Shown piece after piece: positions 34,041 to 45,238 of a DNA stretch of 64,000 nucleotides. This DNA is from Kingdonia uniflora (Eukaryota; Streptophyta; Magnoliopsida; Ranunculales; Circaeasteraceae). A program made the translations under genes and the position numbers. The DNA lies in NCBI GenBank assembly GCA_014058105.1, contig JACGCM010000677.1, positions 186,001 through 250,000 of the forward strand. Reading direction: 5' to 3'. The stretch's first letter is position 1; every line of letters starts with the position of its first letter. The notes beneath the pieces are model-generated. The model had not been told where the DNA came from, did not search any database, and was given only the letters and a program-made list of their open reading frames with translations.

Positions 34041-34582
34041 AACTTTGAAGTTTGAAAAAATGTTACAACCCTAGGCATGAGGTGAATACGATGATTGTGC
34101 CTCATGAAAAGTTAGAAGCAAATCCAGATCCAGTGGAATGTACAATGATAATGAGATGTGAAAGATTCTCCTACATTAACCAATGCAACCAATATTATCC
34201 TAGCATGGGAGTAGGTGCACTTTGCGTGATGATGGGTAATGATTTTAAATGTGTTTGTTAACTTCCTTAAGGCCAACAATATCCTAGGTCATGTGAAGAT
34301 GTTAATTGTAATGAGAAATGCAAACGCATATGGAACGTTGCTTCACATTGTCTTAATAATCAATGTATTTGCATTTACCCAAGAAAAAAGTACTACAAAT
34401 GTATAGATCAATAGATGGCACTAGTGATATATGTTTGTCGATAATAAGAATCTATGTTGATTTGTTTTTCATATAAAAGAGTAATCTTCGTACAATGTTT
34501 TTCATATGTAGTATTAGTTATATTTTCCATCTATACCGTCACTACTCTTTATTTTATTTATCTTCCAGTTCACGAGTACACA

Positions 34583-34900
34583 TGTTAATAGGTCGTATAG
34601 GTGTTATTGGTTGTGCCAAAATTATTATACCAAGTAAAGGCAGGTGGGACCTAGTGTTACTCTTTATTAGGGTTTGAGGGTATAATGGGAAGACCACTCT
34701 AACCCTATTAATTTAAATTGAGAGGAAGTCCTTCTTGGAGGCTACAAAATAGAAAACCATCTCATTGAGGTCTGCAGCCAATTCAATGGAAGACTCCACT
34801 CAAGAACAGAAGATTGTTCAAAGAGCAGGAGAAGAGGTTAGTATTAATCTACTTTACATGTTCATATATTGATCATAGTTAATTGTATGATTTTCCTACA
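34583..34900 (+). repeat. Possible LTR with primer-binding-like site
   Basis: TGTTAATAGG at the left and TTTTCCTACA at the right bound 318 bp. They are directly followed by ATTGGTGTCAGAGG, close to the initiator Met-tRNA primer site. No gag or pol follows, so it is a solo or TRIM-like remnant if real. Confidence 0.4.
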
Positions 34901-36366
34901 ATTGGTGTCAGAGGTAGGATATATAAAATACTATGATTAATTATTGACGTTTTAAGATAAAGAAACAAAATTGTAGTTAGATTTGTTTCTATATAGTTTA
35001 ATGGTTTGTTTTTTAGTACAAGAGGGATGTTTCTGTACGAGGAGAGAAGTTCTTTATTTATATTTTATTTATTTGATTCACCGAGTCTCTCTCTGTCCTT
35101 GGAGACTTTTATCACTCCCCAAAATTTGTGTAGAGTTCATCTCTCCCTCTCTCTCTCTCCTTTTAGTTGAAGTTCAAACATCAATAGTTCTTCCTCAGAT
35201 CAACTACTACCATAGCTAATTCTGCTTAAACCAATTTGAGTTCTTCATCCCAAATTCTCAGATCTAGTTTTTTTTTCTCTTTAAAGTTACCCGTATTGAA
35301 GTTCAAATTTACTGTTCACATTGTTAGGTTTGGGATTAAGCATAGGAGAGATAGATATTAGGTTTGAATATATGTATTGGCTGGATACACTGAGGGAACC
35401 TGAGGTTAGTGGCTCTTTGAATAATTGTTCATGGCTTCAGAGATCGCAGTATCATCTGACTAATCCCATCTAAAACTTTGTTTCTTGCTTATCAAATCTG
35501 ATTCGTTGTTGGGTTCGACTATTGTTGCTATGAAATTTAGATATGGAGCTATTTTGTGGATTTCTTTAAGATCTGGGGGATTTCAAATTTGTGGTGTTGT
35601 GTTGTGTTGAACTTTATTGGGCTTGAGCTAATAGAGGAGGATCATTCGCCAAATTCTTGGGTAAGGAAAACTAAATTTGCTCATACTCTTTGTCATTTAC
35701 TAGTACCGTGCAATTTTTATTCCGAGTTCCAGGATATTGGCGAAGATAGTTAAAGATAAATTAGGATAGTGGGATTTAAACTTGTGGGCGTTATTGCTAA
35801 AAATTAAAATTGCTTGTGTGAATCTAAAATAACTTTTCTTGGAAGTTTCAGCCTATTCTTGTTAATGGAGTTGTTGGTTGGCAGTAGGGAGATTGTTCAC
35901 TTCAATCTTTAGAATATGTTGGGTTATGTGGGTCTTTCAACTGTTGGGTTGGTTTAGAGAAGTTGGTATTCTATTTTTTGATTTGGTACTCGCTTTTGCA
36001 TACCACTAGTCACCTATTTTCACACTAGAGCAGTTGGAGAGATGAACACCAACATTGTCTCTATTGTCTCTGGTATGATTTTGTACAATCGTTGTCTGAC
36101 CTGCTAAGGTTGACGATGCCTTGTTGCTACCAGTTACATACCTGGTTCACATACTCCATGTTCCTTTTTGGTGTCATATCGTGAAATATGCAATTTTTGT
36201 ATTGAGTTTGGCTCTTACTTACTGTTATAAAAAGATGAAACTTTATATATGCTTTGATTATGATCATGTTGAATCTCTAGAATTATAGTTATATGTTAGC
36301 TATCTGGATATTAATATGAGTAAAAGTTACCAAAAGAAACTCTAGCATAAGAATATCCAATATATG
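34901..36366. other. Unassigned DNA
   Basis: T-rich sequence with CT runs (35150-35165), like plant leader or intron DNA. The longest forward frame (35556-35753) shows no family signature. I cannot assign it. Confidence 0.5.
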
Positions 36367-36371
36367 GTAAC

Positions 36372-36993
36372 TGTAATGGCCAAATTCCGTAATCTCGAAA
36401 TGGCTCAGAATTCGTTATTACACCAATGAACCTGTAATAATATTTTAATGGAAAGTAAGAAATGACACAGGTGATTTTACCGTGGAAAACCTCTTAATAT
36501 GTAAAAAAACCACGACCTCGAGTGGAGGATTTTTGTATAAGTATCTTTATTGCTTGAGGCAGATATCTTATTACAAATGATCTTTTAGATATAGAAAAGC
36601 TTTAACCTTGTAATAAAGAAGTTTAAATGTTGCTAAGAATAAAAAATAAGTAGTTTCTTGATGATCTTCTGTGTAATTTTCTGGTCCTTGTCACTTCTGG
36701 AACTTTTTCTTTAAATAGGCCTTCTCCGCAGCTCTCCGTCATGCTGGAGCATATTTTCCGAACAATGTGGTTAGTGGCGGTTGACTAAGTAACTGACGAG
36801 TTCGTAAGAGACAAGTGTCTTTGACTGGATAAGGCTTTTCAGTTTAAGTTCAGCCCACGTTCTTAACTAGTTTGTAGGGTAGGTTGGAATGTTGACTGGG
36901 GAAGATATGTTAAAAATGCATGAGTCTGAGATGGAAGTGATTCGAACTGGCGACAGCTTGACTTTCGGTGAAATCGAGGGATAGGTCCCTACA
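36372..36993 (-). repeat. 3' LTR of A
   Basis: Plus orientation TGTAATGGCC...GGTCCCTACA. About 15-20 differences per 200 bases from 45239-45859 by eye, so an old insertion. Confidence 0.9.
36481..36514 (-). promoter_or_regulatory. Conserved LTR stem-loop (A 3' LTR)
   Basis: The outer stem CGTGG/CCACG is perfect. The inner stem ACCT/ATGT has one mismatch. Confidence 0.5.
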
Positions 36994-37010
36994 ATCGCCC
37001 CCTCACAACC
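36994..37010 (-). other. Polypurine tract of A
   Basis: The reverse complement contains GAGGGGGCGAT directly before the 3' LTR. Element B has the same at 50180. Confidence 0.6.
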
Positions 37011-37258
37011 GAAGTCACGAGTGGCTTTAGTTGGGAAATGATCAATTTTCAATTGGTATTTGGATTGAAATTATTGATAATTGAAATGGAGTAATAATGG
37101 CTTTGACTAAGTGGAAGTTATACGGGTTATGGGAAAATGACGTGTATTTAATGAGGATGTCGATGCTGATGTATGTGATAGTTACGATTTTGAAACGTTG
37201 TGTCTGTAATGAATGATGACGCTTGGTAAAACATACCTGCACAATAAATGTAGGGTTA

Positions 37259-37266
37259 TATAAATA
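37259..37266 (+). promoter_or_regulatory. Antisense TATA box of A
   Basis: The block GGTTATATAAATAGTAC is identical in B (50441-50457), about 70 nt upstream of the ATG of the first small ORF in both. Confidence 0.55.
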
Positions 37267-37331
37267 GTACCTATATCGAATCTTTGAAGCAGAGTTGTTT
37301 GTAATCTGTAAAATTCTTTGAAATATTAAAA

Positions 37332-37619
37332 ATGGTGAAGACACAGAGGATGGTTCTTGAAGAAAGGATTGCGTCTGAAATACAGAGGTTAAAGTTAAAA
37401 TACTTAGGTGACCAATCCTTGGAGATGTCAATACCTGCTCCTGTTCCTCTGACTTATCAAGGTATGTTGGATGATGAAGAGGAATTATACTGTAAGTAGA
37501 GGTTTCATGTCGTTGTCTTGACTGGTGAGAAACGTTGGGCTTGTCTCCGTACTATGGCAGAGAACAAGGTTAGGGGGTTATATGTAGGGATAGTCATATA
37601 TGCAGGGCAGTTATGTTGA
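37332..37619 (+). pseudogene. Small antisense ORF 1 of A
   Basis: A 96-codon frame starts MVKTQRMVLEERIASEI and ends with a TGA at the place corresponding to that of B (50521-50823). One in-frame TAG replaces a Trp codon kept in B. It is rich in charged residues (LEERIASEIQRLKLKY, probably helical). No known family is recognised. It lies antisense to the element and just inside the 3' LTR. Confidence 0.5.
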
Positions 37620-38580
37620 TTTCTTATATCACCATTGATTTTAAGGTCGGGCCTTCTTCATCTCTACCAACTCTTTAGAGGTGGTGTTTTCAGAGGAGAA
37701 GGTGATGGTAGAGGAGGAGGGAGATAACCAGTAGAAGTTTGCTTCTGCATTTCTCTCACATTTTGGCACTCAGAAGACCTTCAGTTTGTAGAGTTGGGGT
37801 CAGCACTGAGTCTACTACTTGCATAGTTTCCATTTGAAGTTCAACTAGACTTCGACCAAACTTATATGAGGGAAGCTTTTTGTTGGTTCCAATTTTTGCT
37901 TTACATTAGGGTGAAAGATTATTGAAGCAAGAAGAATTGAAGGAGTTGATGTGTCAGAGTGCCTGAATGACCTATTAATTTTAAAAGTAGTGAAAAACTT
38001 GTTATCTGTAAAGTACCTGGAGTTGGGTGCTGGGCAGATTAGATCTCTGTAATATACCTGAGATCGATTACTGAAAAACTTGTTATCTATAAAATCATGT
38101 GTAATGTTATCGACATGAATAAAAATTTGTTATCCAATTACTTGTGTTTATAAAATATCTCATATACTCGAACTGAATTATTTGAAGGATGTATGGAATG
38201 AATCGAAGTTTATGAGTACCGAATGTATTGTTATTGTAACATTCGAACTGAGATATATGTGTGCAAAAATTTATGTGGTAATGTAAGTATGATATGTCTA
38301 AGTTTTGGAAATGTGGGAGATCAAAATTACAGGAAATCAGTAATACAAAAATTTAAACTAATAAAGGTCGATAGAGGGATAAATCTTGAAAAAATAAGCT
38401 TGATTTGAAAAATAATGTAACGTATGAGTTCGAGGGAAGGGATAAGTTTAAATAGTCTACCTCAAGATTTTTGGGTTTCTGTTACGAGATAAACGGTAAA
38501 AATAACATTTTGAGGGGAAAGTGTTGAATAAATGCATAAATAAGGGTATAATTTATTTTTGAATATGGAGAAGAGATTTT
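37620..38580. other. Non-coding spacer in A
   Basis: I see no conserved frame. A and B are only patchily similar here. GCATAAATAAGG near 38534 is a TATA-like word ahead of the next ORF. Confidence 0.5.
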
Positions 38581-38581
38581 G

Positions 38582-38934
38582 ATGGTGCGGAGTCGATCTC
38601 GGAGAATTCATCATACCGCTGAAGGACGATTGGCCATAGAGATCGCTGAAGTGCGGAAGATGATTTTTGGGTTGTTTGGTTATGATGCTGAGTTACTAGT
38701 GAGGGAATGTCAGCTCGAAGAACTGGATGTAAGGGGTAGAGAACTTGAGTATGCCCAGTATTTCTATGAGGTCTGCTTTCGCGAATTGGTTTGGGATCCT
38801 GTAGATCGAGATGAGATGATTGGATGATTGCTGAGGTGGAAAACGAATTTGAAGATGGGATGATTGAGGGAGGAGATCTGATCAGATGTGGTTGCTCAGG
38901 CCGTCAAGGCTATTTTAGATGTAATTATATGTAA
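38582..38934 (+). pseudogene. Small antisense ORF 2 of A
   Basis: It starts MVRSRSRRIHHTAEGRLAIEI, continues VRKMIFGLFGYDAELLVRE and, after a frameshift near 38826, ends IRCGCSGRQGYFRCNYM. B (51904-52257) has the same ORF, with tail CGCPGHQGCFRC. It is about 118 codons. The Cys/His cluster in B is zinc-knuckle-like, but it is degraded in A. Function unknown. Confidence 0.5.
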
Positions 38935-39179
38935 AGTGTTATCCTAAATAAATGTAAATGATGTTGAATTTAACAGAAAAGTTAGAAGTCAATTTGATCC
39001 TCTATAGTTGCAAATGCCATTTGAGACTGTTTTGACAAACAAATTTTAAATAAGTTTGGAAATTTTATTAGCTTTAAAAATGACATCACTAGGAACCAGA
39101 ATCAAAAAAATGCATGAGCTTCTAGTTTTGTTTTTTATGTAAAACTGCTAAAATCTAATATCGTGGAGTGCGAGTCATC

Positions 39180-39533
39180 ATGAGTGTGGGAAAGTCAGAT
39201 AAAGATATAAAAATAGGATATAAAAATATATTAAAATATGAGGGTAGGGGTAATGATAGAAAGTTGGTTTTATTGAAAAGGTACAAAATGTCATACATGG
39301 ATAGTGGAAAGGATGCCTCGGTTCCAAATCCGAGGATGGGTCGTGCGAGGCATAATAACTGCCAGTCATTAGAGAGAGAAAGAATAAATAATGTTTCGTC
39401 TTCATCATTCAAACATTTTTTAACTTCTGAAAAATTGAAGAGTACAGAGAGAGAAGCGCAAAAAAATTGTATAGGATTTGGTAAGGATTTATCTGAGGGT
39501 AATCAACAGTCGAAGAGAGTTGCGGGCACATAA
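39180..39533 (+). pseudogene. Small antisense ORF 3 of A
   Basis: A 117-codon open frame starts MSVGKSDKDIKIGYKN and is very basic. It includes YMDSGKDASVPN, SSSFKHFLTSEKLKS. B has a frameshifted homologue at 52558-52885 (DMDSRKDASVSK, SSSFKRFSTSKNLKS). It could be an exon or a separate short protein. No known domain is seen. Confidence 0.45.
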
Positions 39534-39846
39534 TCACGTAGGTGGCTATACAACAGCATTGTGAAGAAAGGACTTGGCGCTACTGCAGATTCTCATTCTG
39601 ACACTGAAGGTTAGTAGAGACGTGTGCTGTATATTTTGTAAATCGTAACCTGTTTAAGCAAATCCTAAAAAATCACTATTTATAGCAATCTATGATATTC
39701 GACATGTAGATAGAATATTTGAAAGATATGCTGCATATGAATGATCGATGTGTATAAAATAATGATAGATACCTGAACCAGTATGTAGGTCGAACGTGAG
39801 AAGTATTTGTGTAGGATCATACTTTGCCTGTAACATTGCACTTGGG

Positions 39847-42800
39847 ATGGATAGTTCACCTATTAACGAGGTTTCGACCTCCAGTCGAGCGGTAGAGTCT
39901 GATAGTGATGTTGAAGTAGGATTGGAGTAATTTCTAGGTTTTCCTGGTAAATTGGTGGCCTATCCCCCTGGTTTAAATGTATTTAAAGAATTTTGTAAAG
40001 CTAAGGTCGTAGGAGGTAAATGGGGTAACTGCGTAGAATACGTTGGTAGGATGTTTAGGGGGTGTACTGTAACGACGGGGGAAGAATATTTTTATTTGTT
40101 GGGCAACTTGGAAGAGGAAAAATGAGATATGGGTATAGATGAATCGATCTCGTTAGAATATTTTGATGAAAGTGTTCGGAGTGACCTTTCAGAGGGTTTC
40201 GTTTGTTACCTATCTCAATTAGAGTACGGGTTGAGTCTTCTCCTTACCAATTTGGCGAAGGGGATTATGAATACGATTGGGGCATGTCCTATTCAATTGA
40301 ATGGGAACATGTAGGAGGTGATAACTGTTTGCAACCATCTGAATAAAAAATGGGAGAATGAGGGAAAAGTTAGGAGGATATCCTCTGAGGACGTATTACA
40401 GTTTCATGGGGTAAAGAATTATCAGGCCAGTGGTAGGGCATATTTATGTGCAAATGCAACTCGGCGTCGCTTTTTCAATCTTAATTTAGCAGGTCGAGTC
40501 TGGAATGACAATATAATATGGGTGAAGGATAATTGTCTTCAAAAAGATAATGAAGAACCTTTGGATCTTCTGTTTAGAACTGTAAAACAAAGTTAGTATA
40601 ATAATACATAGAGTATAATATTGATATGTATGAACTAATGATCTTTTGTTGATATTAACAAATGTTGCGCATGGCAGTCCCGAAGTCCCGAGTGGAGAGG
40701 AAAGATTCATTGTTGGACGAAGTTGTGGTGGAAGAGGTTGAGCTTGAGTTTGTGTTGGAATGACTTGGCCTTAGTAGAAAGAAGAGGGTTGGGAGCAAGT
40801 CGAAAAAGGTTCAAAAATCCCAATCGACCAGGCTGATGGCGGGTTTTGATGATGGGAAGAAGGGAGGAATTGGTGGGGAAGGTCAAACCAATGTGGCCAA
40901 GTCCCCTAGAATAGACAGTTCGGTTCAGCCGAAGTCTATTACATCGAGCAAATTAACTTGAATATTTCAGAAAAAATAGATGTTAAAGCGTTCGTTGGCC
41001 TCTGGTACTAGTGGAAGTGGCAAGGTCGACGGAATAGAGAAAAAGAGAAGGATCGAACCTTCGGGGAGGTCGGGGGAAAGGTCGCTTAAGAGTGACCTGC
41101 TGCTGAGGACTATCTCAAACTAGTGGTGGAAAGGGCCAGGCTGGCAGCTCTTCATGGAGAGGAGGACATAAGCAGGATGGTATGTATTTATATTTGATCA
41201 TGTGAAATATTTATTTATTACATTTTGAACTTATGTTCAGATCGATTTGATTTGTGCAGGTTGCTCGTTTGGTGAAGGGGATTTATCTCGGAGTGGAAGA
41301 AGAAAAATCCGAGTTGATAAAGGTGAAGGTCGAGCTTGAAAAGAAGGTAGCTTGAGCGATGGCTGATGCTCTCAAGGATGCAAAGAAGTTAGAGGCCATG
41401 AAGGCCTCCCATGCAGTGACAATTGGCCATCTGCAAGCGGAGGCGAGGGTGAATCTGGAGGGGGTAGAGGTAGAGAGTGAAAGGCTAGGGTGCCACCTGA
41501 TGTTGAAGGGATATTCTGAGGAGGAGGTTGGTGCCATTATGGCAGACACCTATGTCGAGGAGGGTGATGATGATGAAGTGGAGGAGGTGGCGGTTGGAGT
41601 TCTTGATAGGTTAGACGATGTCTCCCACCAGACGGTGCTTGATAATCAAGGGGATGACGCCGAACTCCCAAAGGGCGAGTATGAGAAGGTAGGGTAGATA
41701 AATGATTTGTATGAGTATTTTGAAGTGCCTTGTAAATTGTTGGATTTGTGCGTATTGAATAGACTTTTGTAGGTCGAGCCCTTTTTTTTGTAACCATCTT
41801 CTAGGCACTTAGAGAAATGAGTCTCAGAATAAAAGATCTAGAGACTGGGCTTGCCAGGGAAAGAGAGATCTCCACAGCCTTGCTTTCTTCGCAAGCGGAA
41901 CTACAGGTTAGATCGAAATAGGACTTCTGACTTGTATGTTATATTAACATAAAGCTACCTAGTAAATTAGATAACGTAAAGCGTAAAGGTAGATGAAAAA
42001 CTTGCTATTAGTTTTAGGAAATTAACACTAATATAGTGCGTCGAAAAATTCAAAATATTTAGATAAAGTGGAATATCGAAAACATGTAGCTTCAACTTCG
42101 AAATGTATGTCATGGTGCACCTATCAAAGATTTTACTTCAACTTTTAAGTCTAAAAGTAGTTGCACACAATAGATGCTAGAAATCATATATCTTTTTAGA
42201 AATAAAATATATATCATGCTGATGGGTGCTCTGAATTGAGCTGTGTATAATGCATCTATTATTGTGTAGGTCGAATTGGATTCAGTTCGATCGCGCTAAG
42301 ATGAGGCGTCCCACTGTAACTGAGAATTTGTGGAGGATTTGGATAGGGTGAGGGAGGAAAATAAAAGTAGAGAATATCAGCATGTAAAGGCGCATTTTAA
42401 ATTTGTTGAGGCAACCCAGGCTGTTGTTGACCTCTCTCTCAAGGTCAAGGAGAAAGACGCCAAAATTGAAAAGGGAATAAAAGAGCTTACAGAGGTAAAA
42501 GAACACACCACGAAGCTTCAAAGTCTTGTTGACACACTGATAGTTAAGGGTAGGCAAGCTGAAATGGCTCAATACCGTATTCAGGCGCTAGAAAGATCAG
42601 AGGGACAATCTCGAGTTGATCTTCAGAATTGTAGAAACGAGTTGGAGCGACTGAAGCAGAAAATGAGTGAAAAAGATAATGAACTGAAGGTAGCTCGAGA
42701 ACATCTATCAGCCTCAGAAGCTACCGCCGAACACTTTCATATAGCCCTACCTGCCAAGGATATGGAGTTTCGGGGGATGCAACGAAGGTGTGATGAGTTA

Positions 42801-43613
42801 AATGAGAGGGTGGCACAGTTGAAGACCGAATTGGCACAAGCCAACGTGCGTGTCAAGAAAACTGTGGCTAGAGAGCACTCGAGGGGGAGTAGAAATGATG
42901 TTAAAGTTCCTCAAGTCCAAGGGGATGTAGTTAGCCTTTCAGGTCAAATTTGATAGCTGGAAGGTGATGTGGCTCAAATTAAAGGGAATGTGCAGAAAGG
43001 GAATACGAACTTAAGGGAATGTCAGTACAAGTTGGATGCTACCCTTATCAGGGAGAAGGTCTTGGAAGGGGAAATTAGGGCAAAGGAAATCCTGATAAAG
43101 AAGAAAGATGAATCGTTAAAGGATACTTCTGCCAGGGAAGAATTGAATATAGAAATTGTGAGACTTCATGCTCAGGTGGCAAACTTAGAGGTCGCTATTC
43201 AGGCTGGATTAGCTAAATTTGTCAAAAAATTGGAAGAGACTATAACTTTTGATGCTCGGACAGACATGCAAATGGCACATCAGAAGAAACTGTATACGAC
43301 TTTTGAGTCACGCCTTGAGAAGGTGAGATGTAACTTTTCAAGGATCGTTGTAGCTCATGTATCATGGACGGACCTGTTAAAGGCGACCGTTGCATATTTT
43401 ATAGAGGAAGTAAAAATACTTGAGTTAGATCGAGATACCTTGTTTAAGAACCTATCTGACAAGGGATACATTTGTAGCATGAATATAAATTGAGGAAACT
43501 GTATGGCCTTCATGGAAATGAATTTAGGCCCTCGACCTTCTGATATGATAGAGAGGGGCAGAGTCACTATAACTCATAAACTGAATTCAGATCGACCTCC
43601 TGCTGAAGGCTAA
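39847..43613 (+). pseudogene. Antisense five-exon gene of A
   Basis: Exons 39847-40591, 40678-41179, 41260-41688, 41805-41906 and 42270-43613 are bounded by GT..AG introns (GTTAGT, GTATGT, GTAGGG, GTTAG donors; TAG and CAG acceptors). They encode about 1,040 residues. Exon 1 has MDSSPINEVSTS, YPPGLNVFKEFCKAK, ATGEEYFYLL-like TTGEEYFYLLGN, the Cys-poor core ISSEDVLQFHGVKN and WNDNIIWVKDNC. This is the layout of the 'putative gypsy type transposon' domain. Exon 2 is basic. Exons 3-5 are a long coiled coil (KELTEVKEHTTKLQSLVD, ELERLKQKMSEKDNELKVA). Several stops and one frame break occur. The best guess is a nucleic-acid-binding or structural accessory protein, which is inference only. Confidence 0.65.
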
Positions 43614-43679
43614 AGTATGGCTGACATCCCAACAGCATAAAAGATATCCATTGCAATATGACCTAAAAATAATTAGTAT

Positions 43680-44130
43680 CTGTCGTAGACATATTGAAAT
43701 AGATGAAAGCTAGTATAACATTTTCCTTGTCTTATGCCTATTAGAGTCTTTGATATGAAACAAGTTTCTACACTTGTTTCAATCGCAGAGATTTAGTAGA
43801 GTCAGCCAAACCAAGTGTTATCCTCGATTTAATTGTAGTAATGTTGTAGACATATTGAAAGAGATGAAAGATAGTATTACCTTTGCCTTATCTTGTGCAT
43901 GTTAGATCTTTGATATGAAACAAGTTTCTACATTTGTTTCATTCGCAGAGATTTAATAGAGTCAGCCAAACCAAGTGTTATCCTTGATTTAACTGTAGTA
44001 ATGTTGCAGACATATTAAAAGAGATGAAGGCTAGTATTAACTTTGCCTAATTCAATGCTTGTTAAAGTCTTTGATATAAAACAAGTTTCTACATTTGTTT
44101 AATTCGCAGAGATTTAGTAGACCCAGCCAA
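43680..44130. repeat. Tandem repeat, about 160 bp x 3 (A)
   Basis: GTAGACATATTGAAA-type words recur at 43685, 43849 and 44005. Each is followed by AACAAGTTTCTAC and GCAGAGATTTA, period 156-164 bp. Element C has a single copy of the same unit at about 59820-59985. Confidence 0.85.
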
Positions 44131-44139
44131 ACTTTTTGC

Positions 44140-45166
44140 GTGAGCTCTAAAAATTTCTTTGAAAAATCCACGAACTTCTCTCCATGCGACTGTTTAAGAC
44201 CGATAAGAGAATATAAATTCTCCCCTTTGTCCCTGTTGTGAGCACATGTCTTGATGAACTATTTCTGCAGCTGATCGAATATATATATAGAGTCCTCAGG
44301 GAGAGAGAGGAATTATCGGAGTGGTTCCTCCTGTAGATATGTGGCGAACAGATGGCAGAAGATGTGGTTGAGATTGGAGTATAACCCTAATAAATCACGG
44401 TACCACTGAATGTGCTTCTTCGTGTCAGTACTTTTGTATTTTTTTAATTTTTGGAGTACGAAAACCTTTTGGTATTTCCATATCGAATAACTCTTTGGCA
44501 ATCGGACTTCCTTGTAATTTTGTGACGTCGCCGGTAGTACCCAGAACTTGTGCTTCGATCAACTCCTTAATTAGTTGGTCCATATGCTCTTTCGTGACGT
44601 AATGACGTGCTGGCTGAATTACTAGGCGAGCAGGTTGTGAATGATAGGTGCCAGTACCTTTACTCATGTGATCCTGTATTAGAACTTGGTATTGAGGTCG
44701 CTGTTCTTCCTCCTAACAGACGGAAATTCGGTAACCTCGACTGACTTCAGACTGAACTTCACCCCTCAAAATGTATGGAGGGCAGTGGTTCGTGCTATAG
44801 ATTCCTGGAAATAGCTTTACTGGCAACTCCTTGAGGTCCTAATTTTTTCCTTGCAGAAATACGGAAGGTCTCTGGTAACTGATCGTGACCTCTTATTGGA
44901 AGAGCCGACTGAATATTTTGCAGAGCCTCTAGAGTAGTCTACAATGTTGTCATCTGGTCTTCATGTCGTTTGAGCGTTGTTAAACGAGCTTGTCATTCTG
45001 AGTCGAGCTTTTTCTCACGAAGCTCCTGATCCTTTGTTAACTGAAGTTTGAGCTCAGTGCGTTTCTCTATTTCGGCATTGAGATTCACCCGTAACTCTAT
45101 AAGTTGCCCCGGCTCTATTAAAACATCGAGCTGGGTCCCTGAAACTGGTCGTCTGGAAGTAAGCAT
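44140..45166 (-). pseudogene. Tat gag N-terminal part of A
   Basis: From ATG 45166 the frame reads MLTSRRPVSGTQLDVLIEPG (C: MVTSRRPATGTQLDILIEPG), with Glu/Lys-rich helices. Near 44650 it reads HYVTKEHMDQLIKELIEAQV, then EIPKGFRTPKI. Gag homology stops at about 44140, where the satellite begins, so the gag C-terminus and all of pol are gone. Confidence 0.7.
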
Positions 45167-45215
45167 GATTGAAAGTTGTAGTAAACGAATGCCTTAGGAT
45201 ATCATAAAAATACAA

Positions 45216-45238
45216 TCTTTCCCACAGATGGTGCCAAA
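45216..45238 (-). other. Primer-binding region of A
   Basis: The reverse complement contains TTGGCACCATCTGTGGGAAA immediately after the 5' LTR. Confidence 0.7.

Larger units (their letters stand above)
32655..34414 (+). pseudogene. Defensin-like (DEFL) cysteine-rich gene, two exons, two Cys modules
   Basis: Exon 1 (32655-32707) reads MNKPS, a stop (TAA, 32670), then the hydrophobic LQFFLLIILVF, a signal-peptide core, and ends AG|GTATGT. Exon 2 starts at 34075 after CCCTAG. The split Arg codon (AG|G) keeps one frame into HEVNTMIVPHEKL and the Cys-rich part. Module 1 has six Cys ending FKCVC, followed by TAA at 34259 and 34268. Module 2, in the same frame to TAG at 34412, has C-x4-C-x3-C-x9-C-x4-C-x-C, the CSab defensin-like pattern. 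A signal exon plus Cys-rich second exon is the usual DEFL gene layout. The 1.37-kb intron holds repeats. The stop in the signal peptide and those between the modules argue for a pseudogene. I infer defence or signalling peptides, without knowing the target. Confidence 0.6.

Noticed and set aside
35556..35753. 65-codon forward ORF
   Set aside because: No homology pattern, no splice context, ordinary length for chance in AT-rich DNA.
37042..37431. 129-codon minus-strand ORF in A
   Set aside because: It overlaps the LTR edge, antisense TATA and ORF 1; B has no matching frame, so coding is unlikely.
39155..39412. Minus-strand ORFs of 76-85 codons over ORF 3 of A
   Set aside because: The plus-strand frame is the one kept in B.
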